A stretch of 64,000 bases of DNA from Pseudoxanthomonas sp. F37 (GCF_022965755.1 NZ_CP095187.1:3224001-3288000), one strand, 5' to 3'; positions 26,509 to 36,578 are shown, numbered from the stretch's first letter. Notes: generated by a model not told the origin, from the sequence alone. Program-made: numbers and translations.

Positions 26509-27615
26509 ATGAAAGAACGCATCCTATTCATCTCTAGAAAATGGCCGCCGTCGGTCGGCGGCATGGAAACATATGCGTCAGAGCTTAGCGCCGGCCTGAG
26601 CGACGTTTTCGACCTCCGCCTGCTCGTCCTGAGAGGGCGTGAAGACGGACGTCCGCCCGCGCTCTGGGCCTACGCGGCGTTTGTCATCAAGGCGATGGCG
26701 TTCTGCCTCTTCCGCGGGCGGCGCTACGACCGGGTCATCTTCGGCGACCTGATACTTTTCCCGGCAGCCCTGTGTCATCACCTGACCAACAAGAGAGCTA
26801 CGCGATTGGTGATCCTGTATGGACTCGATCTGGTCTATCACAGGAGGAAAGGTGTTTTGCCGAGGCTGTATGGACTCTTCTTCCGCCTGTTTCGTGCCTC
26901 CCAGTCATGCTTCAGCGCCTGCGTGGCCATCTCGGCCCATACCTCGGCACTGGCAGCCGCAGAGCGCATACGCAATGTCAACGTAATTACTCCCTCGCTT
27001 CCCGCCAGCAGCTTCCCAAGCGAAGACGTGGCGTCAGAGCGACTCCCGGACGTCTGGAACAAGTCAAAAGACTGCTTCCGGATCCTGTATTTCGGTCGAC
27101 TCGTGCCCCGCAAGGGCTCCTTGTGGTTCGCCACCAACGTGGTCCCGAGAATCAGCGGCGGGGCCTGCTTCTTCGTAGTAGGGGACACTTCCGATTCGGA
27201 GTACAAGCTCAAACTACGCGCGTGCGAGCGTACCCATTGCCTGGGACGGCTCGATGCCCCCGCGCTGGCGTCGATGATACGAAGCGCCGATGCCGTCGTA
27301 ATGCCCAACATTCCAACGCCAGACGCTGTCGATGCCGAAGGCTTCGGCCTGGTGGCGATCGAGGCGTCTTCTTTGGGAGCGAGGCTCTTGGCGTCTCGGC
27401 TCGATGGCATCACCGATGCGGTCATCGACGGGAAGACCGGTCTCCTACTGCAGGCGGGAAACGCCGACGCATGGGTCTCCGCGATAGAAGGGCTTCGCGA
27501 TCCAGCGCGCGGGGTACTGGAGGACCGGGGCGCAATCGCGCGCCATACACGGGAGCGCTTCTCACGTAGCGCCCAGACCTCTGCTTTCGTTACGCTGCTC
27601 GAGGATGCTCGTTGA
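26509..27615 (+). CDS. Glycosyltransferase family 4
   Basis: 368-residue GT-B fold glycosyltransferase. The N-terminal acceptor domain begins ILFISRKWPPSVGGMETYAS, the classic GT4 opening; the donor domain carries FRILYFGRLVPRKGSLWFAT (about 185-204), HCLGRLDAPALASMIRSADA and AEGFGLVAIEASSLGARLLA (the EX7E motif, about 278-290). I start at the ATG at 26509; a GTG two codons upstream is possible. The 136-base gap before it is lower in GC and holds nothing I recognise. Its stop shares a base with the methyltransferase start. Sugar donor unknown. Confidence 0.85.
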   Translation: MKERILFISRKWPPSVGGMETYASELSAGLSDVFDLRLLVLRGREDGRPPALWAYAAFVIKAMAFCLFRGRRYDRVIFGDLILFPAALCHHLTNKRATRLVILYGLDLVYHRRKGVLPRLYGLFFRLFRASQSCFSACVAISAHTSALAAAERIRNVNVITPSLPASSFPSEDVASERLPDVWNKSKDCFRILYFGRLVPRKGSLWFATNVVPRISGGACFFVVGDTSDSEYKLKLRACERTHCLGRLDAPALASMIRSADAVVMPNIPTPDAVDAEGFGLVAIEASSLGARLLASRLDGITDAVIDGKTGLLLQAGNADAWVSAIEGLRDPARGVLEDRGAIARHTRERFSRSAQTSAFVTLLEDAR

Positions 27616-28373
27616 TGCCGAAGACAATGGAACCCGCCTCGGAACGGTCAAGACTGCCACATGCAGTCCTTGATGAAGCAAGTCGTATACTCAAGGCGCG
27701 GAAGATCGTCGCGCTCCTCGGTGAGCAGCGCTTCTCCGATGCCCGCCGCATTCTTGAAATCGGCTGTGGGTCGGGTGCAATCTCGTCGACGCTCGCCCGG
27801 ATCGGTCACGCGGATGCGCATGTAACTGCGGTCGATGTTGCGGACAATCGCATAGTGACCGACGGCTACACTTTCATTAAGGTTGATGGAACGAGCTTGC
27901 CTTTCGACGCGGGAAGTTTCGATGTCATCGTCACCAACCACGTCATTGAGCATGTCGGAGACCGCTCCGAGCAGTTGCATCACCTTCGCGAGATTGCCCG
28001 GGTAATGGATGCCTCGGCAATCACCTACCTCGCCGTACCCAACAAGTGGAGACTCATCGAACCCCACTTTCGCCTCCCTCTGCTGAGCTGGCTGCCCATC
28101 CAGGTAGCAGACCTGTATGTCCGCCTCATGCGAAGGGGCGATCACTACGACTGCATACCCCTCAGCGACGCAGAAGCCAGGAAATTGTTCCAGGAGGCGG
28201 GACTGATCCATAGTGAGTCGACCATCGAAGCCGTCCGACTGACGTTGCTGATCGAGTATCCGGAATCTCGGATCGCGAGGTTCCTTTCCTCGTCGCTGCC
28301 ATCCCCGCTCATCAAGCTGGCGAAACCCCTCATTTCGACCCTGATCTATACGCTGCAGAAGGGTTCACCGTGA
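27615..28373 (+). CDS. Class I SAM-dependent methyltransferase
   Basis: 252-residue methyltransferase with motif I ILEIGCGSGAISSTLARIG (about 45-63) and post-motif VDGTSLPFDAGSFDVIVTNH, then VIEHV (about 95-120), the Methyltransf_11/25 pattern. The ATG at 27615 overlaps the glycosyltransferase stop (TGATG), and the stop overlaps the next start (GTGA), so the genes are translationally coupled. In this setting it probably methylates a sugar or lipid-linked glycan; that is inference from neighbours. Confidence 0.85.
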   Translation: MPKTMEPASERSRLPHAVLDEASRILKARKIVALLGEQRFSDARRILEIGCGSGAISSTLARIGHADAHVTAVDVADNRIVTDGYTFIKVDGTSLPFDAGSFDVIVTNHVIEHVGDRSEQLHHLREIARVMDASAITYLAVPNKWRLIEPHFRLPLLSWLPIQVADLYVRLMRRGDHYDCIPLSDAEARKLFQEAGLIHSESTIEAVRLTLLIEYPESRIARFLSSSLPSPLIKLAKPLISTLIYTLQKGSP

Positions 28374-29317
28374 AGCGTCTGTGGTCTGTGCTTGGACTGC
28401 TGATCGGCTTGGCATGTCTGTACCTGTTCTTGCAAGCCGCTGCATCGCACTGGGAGGCGTTCAGGCTGGTACACGTCGATGGCACAACGGTTCTCAGCCT
28501 GGCGATGGCGCTGGTCTGCTACCTCCTCACCTATCTTCTCAGTGCGCGAGGTTGGCAGTTGGTACTCCGCATCGTGGGCGTGGACCTCGCATACCACAGA
28601 TCGCTGGGCATCGTGGCCACGTCCCAGATTGGCAAGTATCTGCCTGGCAACGTGGGCCAGCATGTCGGGCGAATGCTCCTGGCCCGACGTTCCGGCGTCG
28701 ACATGGGCCGGGCCGGCGCGAGTATCGCCCTTGAACCCATATTCCTCTTGGCAGCAGCGTGCGCATGTTCTTTTTTTGCGTTGGATCTTCTTTCGCGGGC
28801 TCTTTTCATTTATGCGCCCACCGCAAAGGACAATCTCCTGCTTCTGGCCGGGGGCATGCTGCTCTGCATCCTGGTGGTTTTCCTAGTACCGCAGTTTCGG
28901 ACGAGGGCGGTGCCAGTCGCCATGAAATCCCGACTTCTCCTATCGGGAAGAAACCTCGTGCTGGCGCTGCACGTGCTGGGAATCAATGGGGCCTGCCTCC
29001 TGCTGGGCTCGATCGCACTCTGGCTCATCGTGGGCGCCATGAGCGTTCCGTACCAGGATTTCCACCCTGCTCTTCTTGGCGTCTATGCGATCGCCTGGTT
29101 GTTCGGGTTTGTCGTACCGGGCGCGCCGGCGGGACTTGGCGTAAGAGAGGCACTCCTTATCCTTGGATTGACGCCACTGTATGGGGGTGAAGTGGCGGTC
29201 ACCAGCACTGCCATCTTGCGGTTGACCACAGTGCTGGGGGACGGCTTCACCTACTTGATCGGGATTTCCCTTCGCCCCAGATTGGGCAGCAACGCCTCCG
29301 GCGGCGGCATTGGCTAG
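28370..29317 (+). CDS. LPG-synthase-like (YbhN/AglD type) membrane protein
   Basis: 315-residue polytopic protein with about seven to eight hydrophobic segments and the two conserved loops of the lysylphosphatidylglycerol-synthase membrane-domain family: SQIGKYLPGNVGQHVGRMLL (about 85-104) and FVVPGAPAGLGVREALLILG (about 243-262). It lacks the soluble aminoacyl-transfer domain of MprF. Family members often accompany glycan or lipid-linked sugar genes, with proposed flippase or glycosyl-transfer roles. GTG start overlapping the methyltransferase stop. Last gene of the four-gene cassette; an IS fragment follows. Confidence 0.8.
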   Translation: MKRLWSVLGLLIGLACLYLFLQAAASHWEAFRLVHVDGTTVLSLAMALVCYLLTYLLSARGWQLVLRIVGVDLAYHRSLGIVATSQIGKYLPGNVGQHVGRMLLARRSGVDMGRAGASIALEPIFLLAAACACSFFALDLLSRALFIYAPTAKDNLLLLAGGMLLCILVVFLVPQFRTRAVPVAMKSRLLLSGRNLVLALHVLGINGACLLLGSIALWLIVGAMSVPYQDFHPALLGVYAIAWLFGFVVPGAPAGLGVREALLILGLTPLYGGEVAVTSTAILRLTTVLGDGFTYLIGISLRPRLGSNASGGGIG

Positions 29318-29377
29318 GCCTCCCGCGCTTTTGAAGTCCGCTTGAAGCTGCTCTGCCCCGTTTTCACAGGCGGGGTT

Positions 29378-29735
29378 CTACCGCGAAATCCCGGACGGTT
29401 TCAAAAGGACTGAGGGTTTCTGATCTTGGCTCGCAACCCTTTGTCGCATTATCGGGCTGTCGGACCGCTCATTGTATTCAAACAAATCGATGTCCCGGCG
29501 TTCCTCGGCCAGCACCCGCTTGAGCAGGTAGTTCTCCGCCTCAAGTCCCTTCAGACGTATGGCGTCCTCGGCTTCCATGCCACGCCGTATTCGGCACGCA
29601 GGCATAGAAGCTGGCTGAGTTGAAACTGTTCTGCCAGGCCGCTTCCGACACGCCATGCCGGCCTCGGAGCGACCGCTTTCGAAGGTACCGAGCGGTCGTT
29701 CATCTTGTAAGCCCCCTGCAAAGAGTCGTCGCACT
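29378..29735 (-). pseudogene. Degraded IS3-family OrfA transposase fragment
   Basis: The minus strand between 29378 and about 29735 encodes GMEAEDAIRLKGLEAENYLL followed by KRVLAEERRDIDL, the leucine-zipper segment seen in OrfA of IS3-family elements (IS51/IS407-like groups). The upstream half has lost the helix-turn-helix sequence, with recognisable pieces spread over two frames, and no OrfB is present. No clear terminal inverted repeats or target duplication were found. The rest of the 29318-29846 gap holds only a hairpin near 29791. This is a scar of past insertion at the edge of the glycan cassette. Confidence 0.5.
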
Positions 29736-29790
29736 TAGCAGAAAAAACCCCTGCGTAGAACGCAATATGGCGCAATACCGCCGAAGGAGA

Positions 29791-29816
29791 AGCGGGTCGG
29801 CAGAAGCCGACCCGCT
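29791..29816 (-). terminator. Hairpin downstream of the metalloprotease gene
   Basis: AGCGGGTCGGC (29791-29801) and GCCGACCCGCT (29806-29816) form an 11-bp stem with a four-base loop, about 30 bases past the minus-strand protease stop. The following minus-strand bases are TCTCCTTC, a weak T-tract, so termination is plausible rather than certain. Confidence 0.5.
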
Positions 29817-29846
29817 CAATTTGCTCATACTTGCCTCGTGCGCTGC

Positions 29847-32195
29847 TCAGGGGTACACGCCCCATCGCTGGTCGCTCACCGTGGCCGCGTTCTTGGCGTT
29901 GGAAGAAAGCCCCGAGCCCCAGATGGCGTTGATACCGCTCGCCGAATTCCGCCAGAAGATGTCCCACGTGCCGTTACCGTCGAAGTCGCCCGTCGTGGCC
30001 ACGTACCACGTAGTCCCCGCACTGCTTGAGGTCGATCCCGCAGCAGTACCCGACCACCATATCGAGTTGGCGCCACCCAGCGAAATGTTCCGCCACAGGA
30101 TGTCGTATTTGCCGTCGCCATTGAAGTCGCCGGCACCCACCACCCTCCAACTGGTTGCAGTCTTGCTCGCAAGCGCGCCAGCCGGCACGGCCGACAGCCA
30201 GATTGAATTGTCACCGCTCGCAAGGTTTCGCCACATCACGTCGAATTCGCCGTCCCCATCGAAGTCGCCTGTGGCCACCACGCTCCAAACCGGGTTGGCA
30301 CTACTTGCCCGTGCTCCCGTGGCTGCACCCGACCACCAGATCAAGTTGCTGCCAGTTGCCGGATCGCGCCAGAACACGTCCTCCTTGCCGTCGGCGTTGA
30401 AGTCGCCGGTGCCGACCACCTGCCAGTTTGTGGCCATCTGGGAATTGACAGCGCCAGCGGACGAGCCCGACCGCCAGATTGAGTTCAGGCCGAGCTGCTG
30501 GTGGCGCCAGAAGAGGTCCGATCGGCCATCTCCATTGAAATCGCCAGTGCCCACCACCTGCCAGCCCGTACCCGCTGTGCTGTTCATCGCACCCGTCGGC
30601 ACCCCCGCCAACCAGATGGAGTTGCTGTTAGTTTGCGAATGGCGCCAGAAGACATCCGATTTGCCGTCTCCATTGTAGTCATTGTTCAACCGACCCAAGA
30701 ATGGCACCACGGTCGCCCGGAACGTCGCCACCACCGGAATCGTCTGGTTCAGGCTGCGCGCATTGTCCTCGCTGTTGGCCACACCGCACGCCAAATTGGC
30801 GCCGCTGCCACAGGTGCTCTTCAAGGGCGTGGAGAAGATGCGGTGCGAAATCTGGCCGGTATCGCCGTACGCCATCACGGTGTAGAAATTGCCGGCTGCT
30901 GCCGCTGTCTTGTACCCGAACGAATAGGGATACGCGCCATACTGCAGGACCGTCGTATTGTTGGGGCCGGTGGTGGTCGAATTGGCCCGGTCATGCGCCG
31001 AACCCATCAGGTGGGCGGCTTCGTGCACCAGGGTCTCGTCTGCGCAGTAGTACGTCTTGCCGTCCGTGCCCTGGTCGTAGCCGTCACTGATGACCGCATA
31101 TCCCCAGGGTGCATCCGCTGCGGTGATCGCGGTCTGGTTGGCGCCGTTCAGCCAGGCGATGCCGCAGCCGTCGTTCTCCGGCGTATTGAACTTGCGCACC
31201 AGCACGACGATATCCGCGCCGTACTGGTCGCGCGCCGTGCGCAGCGGGGTCAGGCTGGCCGGAACGGTGACGGCGGACTGACCATCGCTGCCGGTCAGCT
31301 CGGACAGTGCCGTCTCGTTGCTGTTGGTATTGGTATAGCTGACCTGCAAGGCATGGACGATGCGCAGGTAGCCGTTGACGTCGCTGTTGACGAAGGCCTG
31401 GTTGCCCACCTGGACCAGGAAGACCAGACGCGTCGCGGCGCCGGACGCGCCGCCGTTCGCCGTGGCGAATTCGGGCGTGTAGCCGATCGCCACGTCGATG
31501 GTATTGGCCGAGGTCTGCGGCGCAGACTGCGCCACCATGGTCGCGCCCTGGCTCACGGGCGCGGACTGGCTGACCGCGGCCCCCATCGACGAGCGCAGCG
31601 CGGCCGCCTCCGGGATCATCATGTCCACGTGTCCCTTGGTCGCCGACACCACCTTCGAAGGATCGGTCTGGACGGCGAACACGCTGCCGTTTCGGGTTTG
31701 CAGGCTCAGGGCCGGCTTGCCATTGGCCTGCGGGATGGAACCGAACACCGCCTTCTCGCCGAAGGTGATGATGGCCTCCTGCATCGGATCGCCGCCGACC
31801 ACACGGCCGATCCAGGTCCAGTTGCCGTCGATTTCCTCGACATGGCGCTCGTAACGCAGCTTGACCTGGCTGCCATCAGGCGACGGCACCGTCATTTCGC
31901 CGGTGGCCACGGCCTTGAAGGCGTGCGCCTCGCTGATGGCGGTGGGGTACCACGTGTAGGCGCCCTCCTGCTTGGCAGCCTTCGCCTTGTCCGGATAGGA
32001 CAACAGCGCGCCGCGATCCGGCGCATTGGCGATGGAGGCGCCGATCGCGCGGGCCAAGGGAAGCGCGGCCGGCAGCGCACCGGACGACTGAGTGGCGGCG
32101 ATGCCGCGCATTCCGGCTACGCCCGATTCGGGGTTGCCTCCACTGCACCCGGCCAAAGCCACTACCAAGGCGCAAGCGCCAATGCGGAGTTTCAT
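29847..32195 (-). CDS. Metzincin metalloprotease lipoprotein with six FG-GAP-like repeats
   Basis: 782 residues. MKLRIGACALVVALAGC ends in an LAGC lipobox (Cys17). The pro-region contains GNWTWIGRVVGGDPMQEAII. The catalytic site is HEAAHLMGSAHD (about residue 410), the extended metzincin zinc motif HExxHxxGxxHD, with a Met-turn-like FYTVMAYGD downstream; this fits reprolysin-like / peptidyl-Asp metalloendopeptidase (M72) proteins. The last 280 residues are six tandem repeats of about 46 residues, each starting D(F/Y)NGDGxxD(V/I)FWR, a calcium-binding FG-GAP-type beta-propeller blade. Start chosen at the ATG at 32195, after GAGGG. Likely secreted or surface-anchored; substrate unknown. Confidence 0.88.
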   Translation of the reverse strand: MKLRIGACALVVALAGCSGGNPESGVAGMRGIAATQSSGALPAALPLARAIGASIANAPDRGALLSYPDKAKAAKQEGAYTWYPTAISEAHAFKAVATGEMTVPSPDGSQVKLRYERHVEEIDGNWTWIGRVVGGDPMQEAIITFGEKAVFGSIPQANGKPALSLQTRNGSVFAVQTDPSKVVSATKGHVDMMIPEAAALRSSMGAAVSQSAPVSQGATMVAQSAPQTSANTIDVAIGYTPEFATANGGASGAATRLVFLVQVGNQAFVNSDVNGYLRIVHALQVSYTNTNSNETALSELTGSDGQSAVTVPASLTPLRTARDQYGADIVVLVRKFNTPENDGCGIAWLNGANQTAITAADAPWGYAVISDGYDQGTDGKTYYCADETLVHEAAHLMGSAHDRANSTTTGPNNTTVLQYGAYPYSFGYKTAAAAGNFYTVMAYGDTGQISHRIFSTPLKSTCGSGANLACGVANSEDNARSLNQTIPVVATFRATVVPFLGRLNNDYNGDGKSDVFWRHSQTNSNSIWLAGVPTGAMNSTAGTGWQVVGTGDFNGDGRSDLFWRHQQLGLNSIWRSGSSAGAVNSQMATNWQVVGTGDFNADGKEDVFWRDPATGSNLIWWSGAATGARASSANPVWSVVATGDFDGDGEFDVMWRNLASGDNSIWLSAVPAGALASKTATSWRVVGAGDFNGDGKYDILWRNISLGGANSIWWSGTAAGSTSSSAGTTWYVATTGDFDGNGTWDIFWRNSASGINAIWGSGLSSNAKNAATVSDQRWGVYP

Positions 32196-32235
32196 ACGTA
32201 CCCTCAAGAAAAACAGATGGAGCCCCTGAACGGAC

Positions 32236-32264
32236 AATATAGCCCAGCTGGCCGACTGTAAAAC
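32236..32264 (-). promoter_or_regulatory. Possible promoter of the metalloprotease gene
   Basis: Reading the minus strand, TATATT at 32241-32236 is a good -10 about 40 bases before the start codon; 17 bases upstream is GTTTTA (32264-32259), a poor -35. The 180-base gap to scoB is relatively AT-rich and contains no gene. Confidence 0.35.
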
Positions 32265-32376
32265 AGCCAACCCGGTCCGCTTACCTGTTTATCGGCAGGA
32301 TGACGTACAGCTGAAAGTCAGATGTATCGCTAGCAAAACGAGCAGGGGCTTGACATCCGTCACGCATCGACGCCTG

Positions 32377-33011
<635 letters not shown>

Positions 33012-33012
<1 letters not shown>

Positions 33013-33755
33013 CACTTCTCTCCTTGGCGGACGGTGCGCTGCTCGATGCGCTTTTCGGGGGTGGGGTTGTGGACGATGCGGTCCACGTAGATGCCCGGCA
33101 AGTGGACGTGGTCGGGATCGATCGCGCCGATTTCCACCACTTCCTCGACCTCGGCGATGCAGACCTTGCCGGCCATCGCGCAGGCCGGGTTGAAGTTGCG
33201 CGCGGTCTTGCGGAACACCAGGTTGCCCGCCTTGTCGGCCTTCCACGCCTTGACCAGCGCCACGTCGGCCACCAGGGCCGTCTCCATCACGTACCAGTGC
33301 TCGCCGAACTGGCGGGTTTCCTTGCCTTCGGCCACCACCGTGCCGTAGCCCGTGCGGGTGAAGAAGGCGGGGATCCCGGCGCCGCCGGCGCGCAGCCGCT
33401 CGGCCAGCGTGCCCTGCGGGTTGAATTCCAGTTCCAGTTCGCCGGAGAGGAACTGGCGCTCGAATTCCTTGTTCTCGCCCACGTAGGACGAAATCATCTT
33501 CCTGATCTGACGGGTCTCCAGCAGCAGCCCCAGCCCGAAGCCGTCCACGCCCGCGTTGTTGGAGATCGCCGTGAGCCCCTTCACCCCACTGTCGCGCAGG
33601 GCGCCGATCAGCGCTTCGGGGATGCCGCACAGTCCGAAGCCGCCGACCGCCAGCGTCTGGCCGTCGGCCACGACCCCTTCGAGCGCCGCTGCCGCGCTGG
33701 GATAGAGCTTCTGCTTGCCTCCGGAGCCGGGATTGCCCGCCATGACGCGATCCAT
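33012..33755 (-). CDS. scoA: Succinyl-CoA:3-ketoacid CoA-transferase subunit A
   Basis: 247-residue alpha subunit, partner of scoB and upstream of it. Features are [19 protein letters not shown] (the CoA-transferase family I loop), [19 protein letters not shown], and [20 protein letters not shown]. The start at 33755 ([13 protein letters not shown]) is used; an ATG four codons in is possible, and neither has a strong ribosome binding site. Divergent from the ATP-grasp gene across about 100 bases. Confidence 0.92.
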
Positions 33756-33856
33756 TCGATGGTGAAAGCCGGCATTCTACCCAGCCGCCCCTCCCCGACA
33801 CAGGTACTTTCGGGCAATGGGAATCCGGTGCGGGGCGTGCGCGTACACTGCCCCCC

Positions 33857-34792
33857 ATGAGAACCGTCGCCCTCGTCACCGCCGTCGCTGCCACCGGGCA
33901 TGACGATGACCTCGCCCCCCTGCTCGATGCGTGCGCCGATGCTGGCCTGCATGCCCGCGCCGTGGCCTGGGACGATCCCACCGTGAACTGGGGGCGCTTC
34001 GATACCGTCCTGCTCCGCTCGCCCTGGGACTACACCGAGCGGCTGCCGGCGTTCCTGGCATGGGCCGAACGAGTGGACCGGGCGACCACGCTGCTCAACC
34101 CGCTGAACGTGGTCCGCTGGAACACGGACAAGCACTACCTGGCCGATCTGGCCGCCGTCGGCATCTCCACGGTGCCGACGACGTTCGTGGAGCCCGATGC
34201 CGAGCCCATGGAGGCCCTGATCCGCTTCCTGCAGGCGTTCGCGGATGCTGACGAGTTCGTGGTCAAGCCGACCGTCAGTGCCGGGGCACGCGACACCCAG
34301 CGCTACCAGCGCGACCAGCAGTTCGCCGCCGGCAACCATATCGCCCGGCTCCTCGACCAGGACCGCAGCGTAATGCTGCAGCCCTACCTGTCCACGGTGG
34401 ATGCCGCCGGCGAAACCGCACTGGTCTATTTTGCCGGCCGGTTCAGCCACGCCCTGCGCAAGGGCGCGCAGTTGCCCCCCGGCGAAGGCGCGCGGCAGGC
34501 GCCCATGGCGGCGGGCGACATCACCGCGCGCGATGCCCTGCCTTCGGAACTCGGCCTCGCCGAACGCATCCTGGCCGCGACCACGCGCCTGCGCCAGCTG
34601 GAGGCGCCCCTGCCTTACGCACGCATCGACCTGCTGCCCGGCCCGGACGGCCAACCCTGCCTGCTGGAACTGGAACTGACCGAGCCCTCCCTCTTCTTCG
34701 ACCAGGCCCCCGGCAGCGCAGCCCGGCTTGCCGCCCTGCTCGCCACGCTGCCGGCAGACGCCACCGTACGGACTCGCATGGATCGGGCCTGA
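33857..34792 (+). CDS. ATP-grasp domain protein (RimK/DcsG-like)
   Basis: 311-residue ATP-grasp ligase-like protein. Landmarks are [57 protein letters not shown] (ATP-binding lysine loop), [20 protein letters not shown] and [20 protein letters not shown], with a C-terminal acid [10 protein letters not shown] in the metal site. The spacing resembles the group containing O-ureido-D-serine cyclo-ligase DcsG, found widely in genomes without a cycloserine pathway. The actual ligated substrates are unknown. It stands alone between divergent scoAB and the etfBA promoter. Confidence 0.8.
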   Translation: MRTVALVTAVAATGHDDDLAPLLDACADAGLHARAVAWDDPTVNWGRFDTVLLRSPWDYTERLPAFLAWAERVDRATTLLNPLNVVRWNTDKHYLADLAAVGISTVPTTFVEPDAEPMEALIRFLQAFADADEFVVKPTVSAGARDTQRYQRDQQFAAGNHIARLLDQDRSVMLQPYLSTVDAAGETALVYFAGRFSHALRKGAQLPPGEGARQAPMAAGDITARDALPSELGLAERILAATTRLRQLEAPLPYARIDLLPGPDGQPCLLELELTEPSLFFDQAPGSAARLAALLATLPADATVRTRMDRA

Positions 34793-34868
34793 CGGCTAAA
34801 ATCCGGCTTCTGCCCTCGGCCAGCCGCCGCGGCCGGGCCTCTCCGTCGCACACAGGAATTCCCGCAGG

Positions 34869-35615
34869 ATGAAGATTCTCGTCGCCTACAAGCGCGTGGT
34901 GGACTACAACGTCCGCATCCAGGTCAAGCCGGACGGCTCCGGCGTGGTCACCGACGGCGTCAAGCTGTCCCCCAACCCCTTCGACGAGATCGCGCTGGAA
35001 GAAGCCCTGCGCCTGCGCGACAAAGGCATCGCCACCGAGGTGGTGGTCGCCACCATCGCCCCCGCCGACGCCCAGGCCCACCTGCGCAACGGCCTGGCCA
35101 TGGGCGCCAACCGCGCCATCCATGTGGTCACCGACCAGGCCATCCAGCCGCTGACCGCCGCCCGCACCCTGCTGAAGCTGGTCGAGAAGGAATCTCCCGA
35201 CCTCGTGATCCTGGGCAAGCAGGCCATCGACGACGACGCCAACCAGACCGGCCAGATGCTGGCCACCCTGTGGGGCCGCCCACAGGCGACCTTCGCCGGC
35301 AAGCTCGACATCGCCGACGGCAAGGCCACCGTGGTGCGCGAAGTCGACGCCGGGCTGGAAACACTGGAGATCGACCTGCCTGCGGTCGTCACCACCGACC
35401 TGCGCCTCAACGAACCGCGCTTCATCAAGCTGCCCGACATCATGAAGGCCAAGAGCAAGCCGCTGGAAACGGTGCAGTTGGCCGACCTGGGCGTCGAATC
35501 CGCCGATACGCACAAGACCACGCATTACGCTCCGCCGGCCAAGCGCAGCAAGGGCGTCATGGTGAAGGACGCGGCCGAACTGGTCGCCGCACTCAAGCAG
35601 AAGGGGTTGCTGTAA
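34869..35615 (+). CDS. etfB: Electron transfer flavoprotein beta subunit
   Basis: 248-residue beta subunit of ETF, carrier of electrons from acyl-CoA and other dehydrogenases. Signatures are MKILVAYKRVVDYNVRIQVK at the start, VKLSPNPFDEIALEEALRLR, the AMP-binding VILGKQAIDDDANQTGQM and LPAVVTTDLRLNEPRFIKLP. A TAAAAT -10-like sequence lies at 34797-34802. The stop shares a base with the etfA start. In Xanthomonas, etfA marks one flank of the LPS locus, which starts just downstream here. Confidence 0.95.
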   Translation: MKILVAYKRVVDYNVRIQVKPDGSGVVTDGVKLSPNPFDEIALEEALRLRDKGIATEVVVATIAPADAQAHLRNGLAMGANRAIHVVTDQAIQPLTAARTLLKLVEKESPDLVILGKQAIDDDANQTGQMLATLWGRPQATFAGKLDIADGKATVVREVDAGLETLEIDLPAVVTTDLRLNEPRFIKLPDIMKAKSKPLETVQLADLGVESADTHKTTHYAPPAKRSKGVMVKDAAELVAALKQKGLL

Positions 35616-36556
35616 TGGGCAAGGTTCTCGTCATCGCCGAACACCTGGACGGCAGGCTCAACGCCTCCACCGCCAAGACCGTCAGCGCCGCCGTGGCGGT
35701 GAAGGCCGATGCCATCGACGTGGTCGTGCTGGCCGCCGACCCGGCGGCCGTCGCCGCCGAAGCCGCGCAGCTCGCAGGCGTCGGCAAGGTGCTGACCGTC
35801 GCCAACGCGGCCAATGCGAACGCCATCGCCCAGGTGCTGGCGCCGCAGATCGCCAAGCTCGCCGCGGGCTATACCCACGTGTTCGCGCCCTCCACCACCT
35901 TCGGCAAGGATCTGCTGCCCTGCGTGGCCGCCCTGCTCGGCGTCAATCAGGTCTCCGACCTGATGGCCGTGGAAGGCCCGCACACCTTCAAGCGCCCGAT
36001 CTACGCCGGCAACGCGATCATCACCGTCGAAACCCCGGCCGACCAGACCGTCGTCGCCACCGTGCGTACGGCATCGTGGCCGGAAGCCGCCAAGGGCGGC
36101 AGCGCAACGATCGAAGCCGCCAGCGTGGATGTCACGCTGCCGACACATACGCGGTACATGGGCCTGGCCGCCGGCAAGTCCGACCGCCCCGACCTGCAGA
36201 GCGCCAAGCGCGTGGTCTCCGGCGGCCGCGGCGTGGGCTCGGCCGAGAACTTCAAGGTCATCTACGCCCTGGCCGACAAGCTGGGCGCCGCCGTCGGCGC
36301 CTCGCGCGCCGCGGTGGACGCCGGGTACGTCCCGAACGAGCTGCAGGTCGGCCAGACCGGCAAGATCATCGCCCCCGAGCTGTATGTCGCCGTCGGCATC
36401 TCCGGTGCCATCCAGCACCTGACCGGCATCAAGGACGCCGGCACCATCGTGGCGATCAACAAGGACGGCGAAGCACCGATCTTCGAGATTGCGGATATCG
36501 GGTTGGTGGGGGATCTGTTCCAGTTGCTGCCGGAGCTGGAAGCTGCCATTGCCTGA
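35615..36556 (+). CDS. etfA: Electron transfer flavoprotein alpha subunit
   Basis: 313-residue alpha subunit. The FAD-binding C-terminal domain has the standard run [17 protein letters not shown] (about 200-216), then [40 protein letters not shown] and [20 protein letters not shown]. Start ATG at 35615 overlapping the etfB TAA. It partners the ETF-ubiquinone oxidoreductase at 22670. The phosphomannomutase of the O-antigen locus begins 22 bases later in the same orientation, so read-through transcription is likely. Confidence 0.95.
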   Translation: MGKVLVIAEHLDGRLNASTAKTVSAAVAVKADAIDVVVLAADPAAVAAEAAQLAGVGKVLTVANAANANAIAQVLAPQIAKLAAGYTHVFAPSTTFGKDLLPCVAALLGVNQVSDLMAVEGPHTFKRPIYAGNAIITVETPADQTVVATVRTASWPEAAKGGSATIEAASVDVTLPTHTRYMGLAAGKSDRPDLQSAKRVVSGGRGVGSAENFKVIYALADKLGAAVGASRAAVDAGYVPNELQVGQTGKIIAPELYVAVGISGAIQHLTGIKDAGTIVAINKDGEAPIFEIADIGLVGDLFQLLPELEAAIA

Positions 36557-36578
36557 CGCGCCCAAGGAAGGTTTTTAG

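Noticed and set aside
24288-29317. Prophage or integrative element
   Set aside because: No integrase, phage structural genes or attachment-site repeats; xerD at 2407 is the housekeeping recombinase.
29850-30690. Regularly repeated DNA that could suggest a CRISPR or satellite array
   Set aside because: The repeats are about 138 bases, degenerate, in frame and encode FG-GAP-like blades of the protease; there are no short identical repeats with unique spacers.
30501-32261. Plus-strand open frame of 586 codons opposite the metalloprotease
   Set aside because: No domain; the minus-strand gene has a lipobox, zinc motif and repeats.
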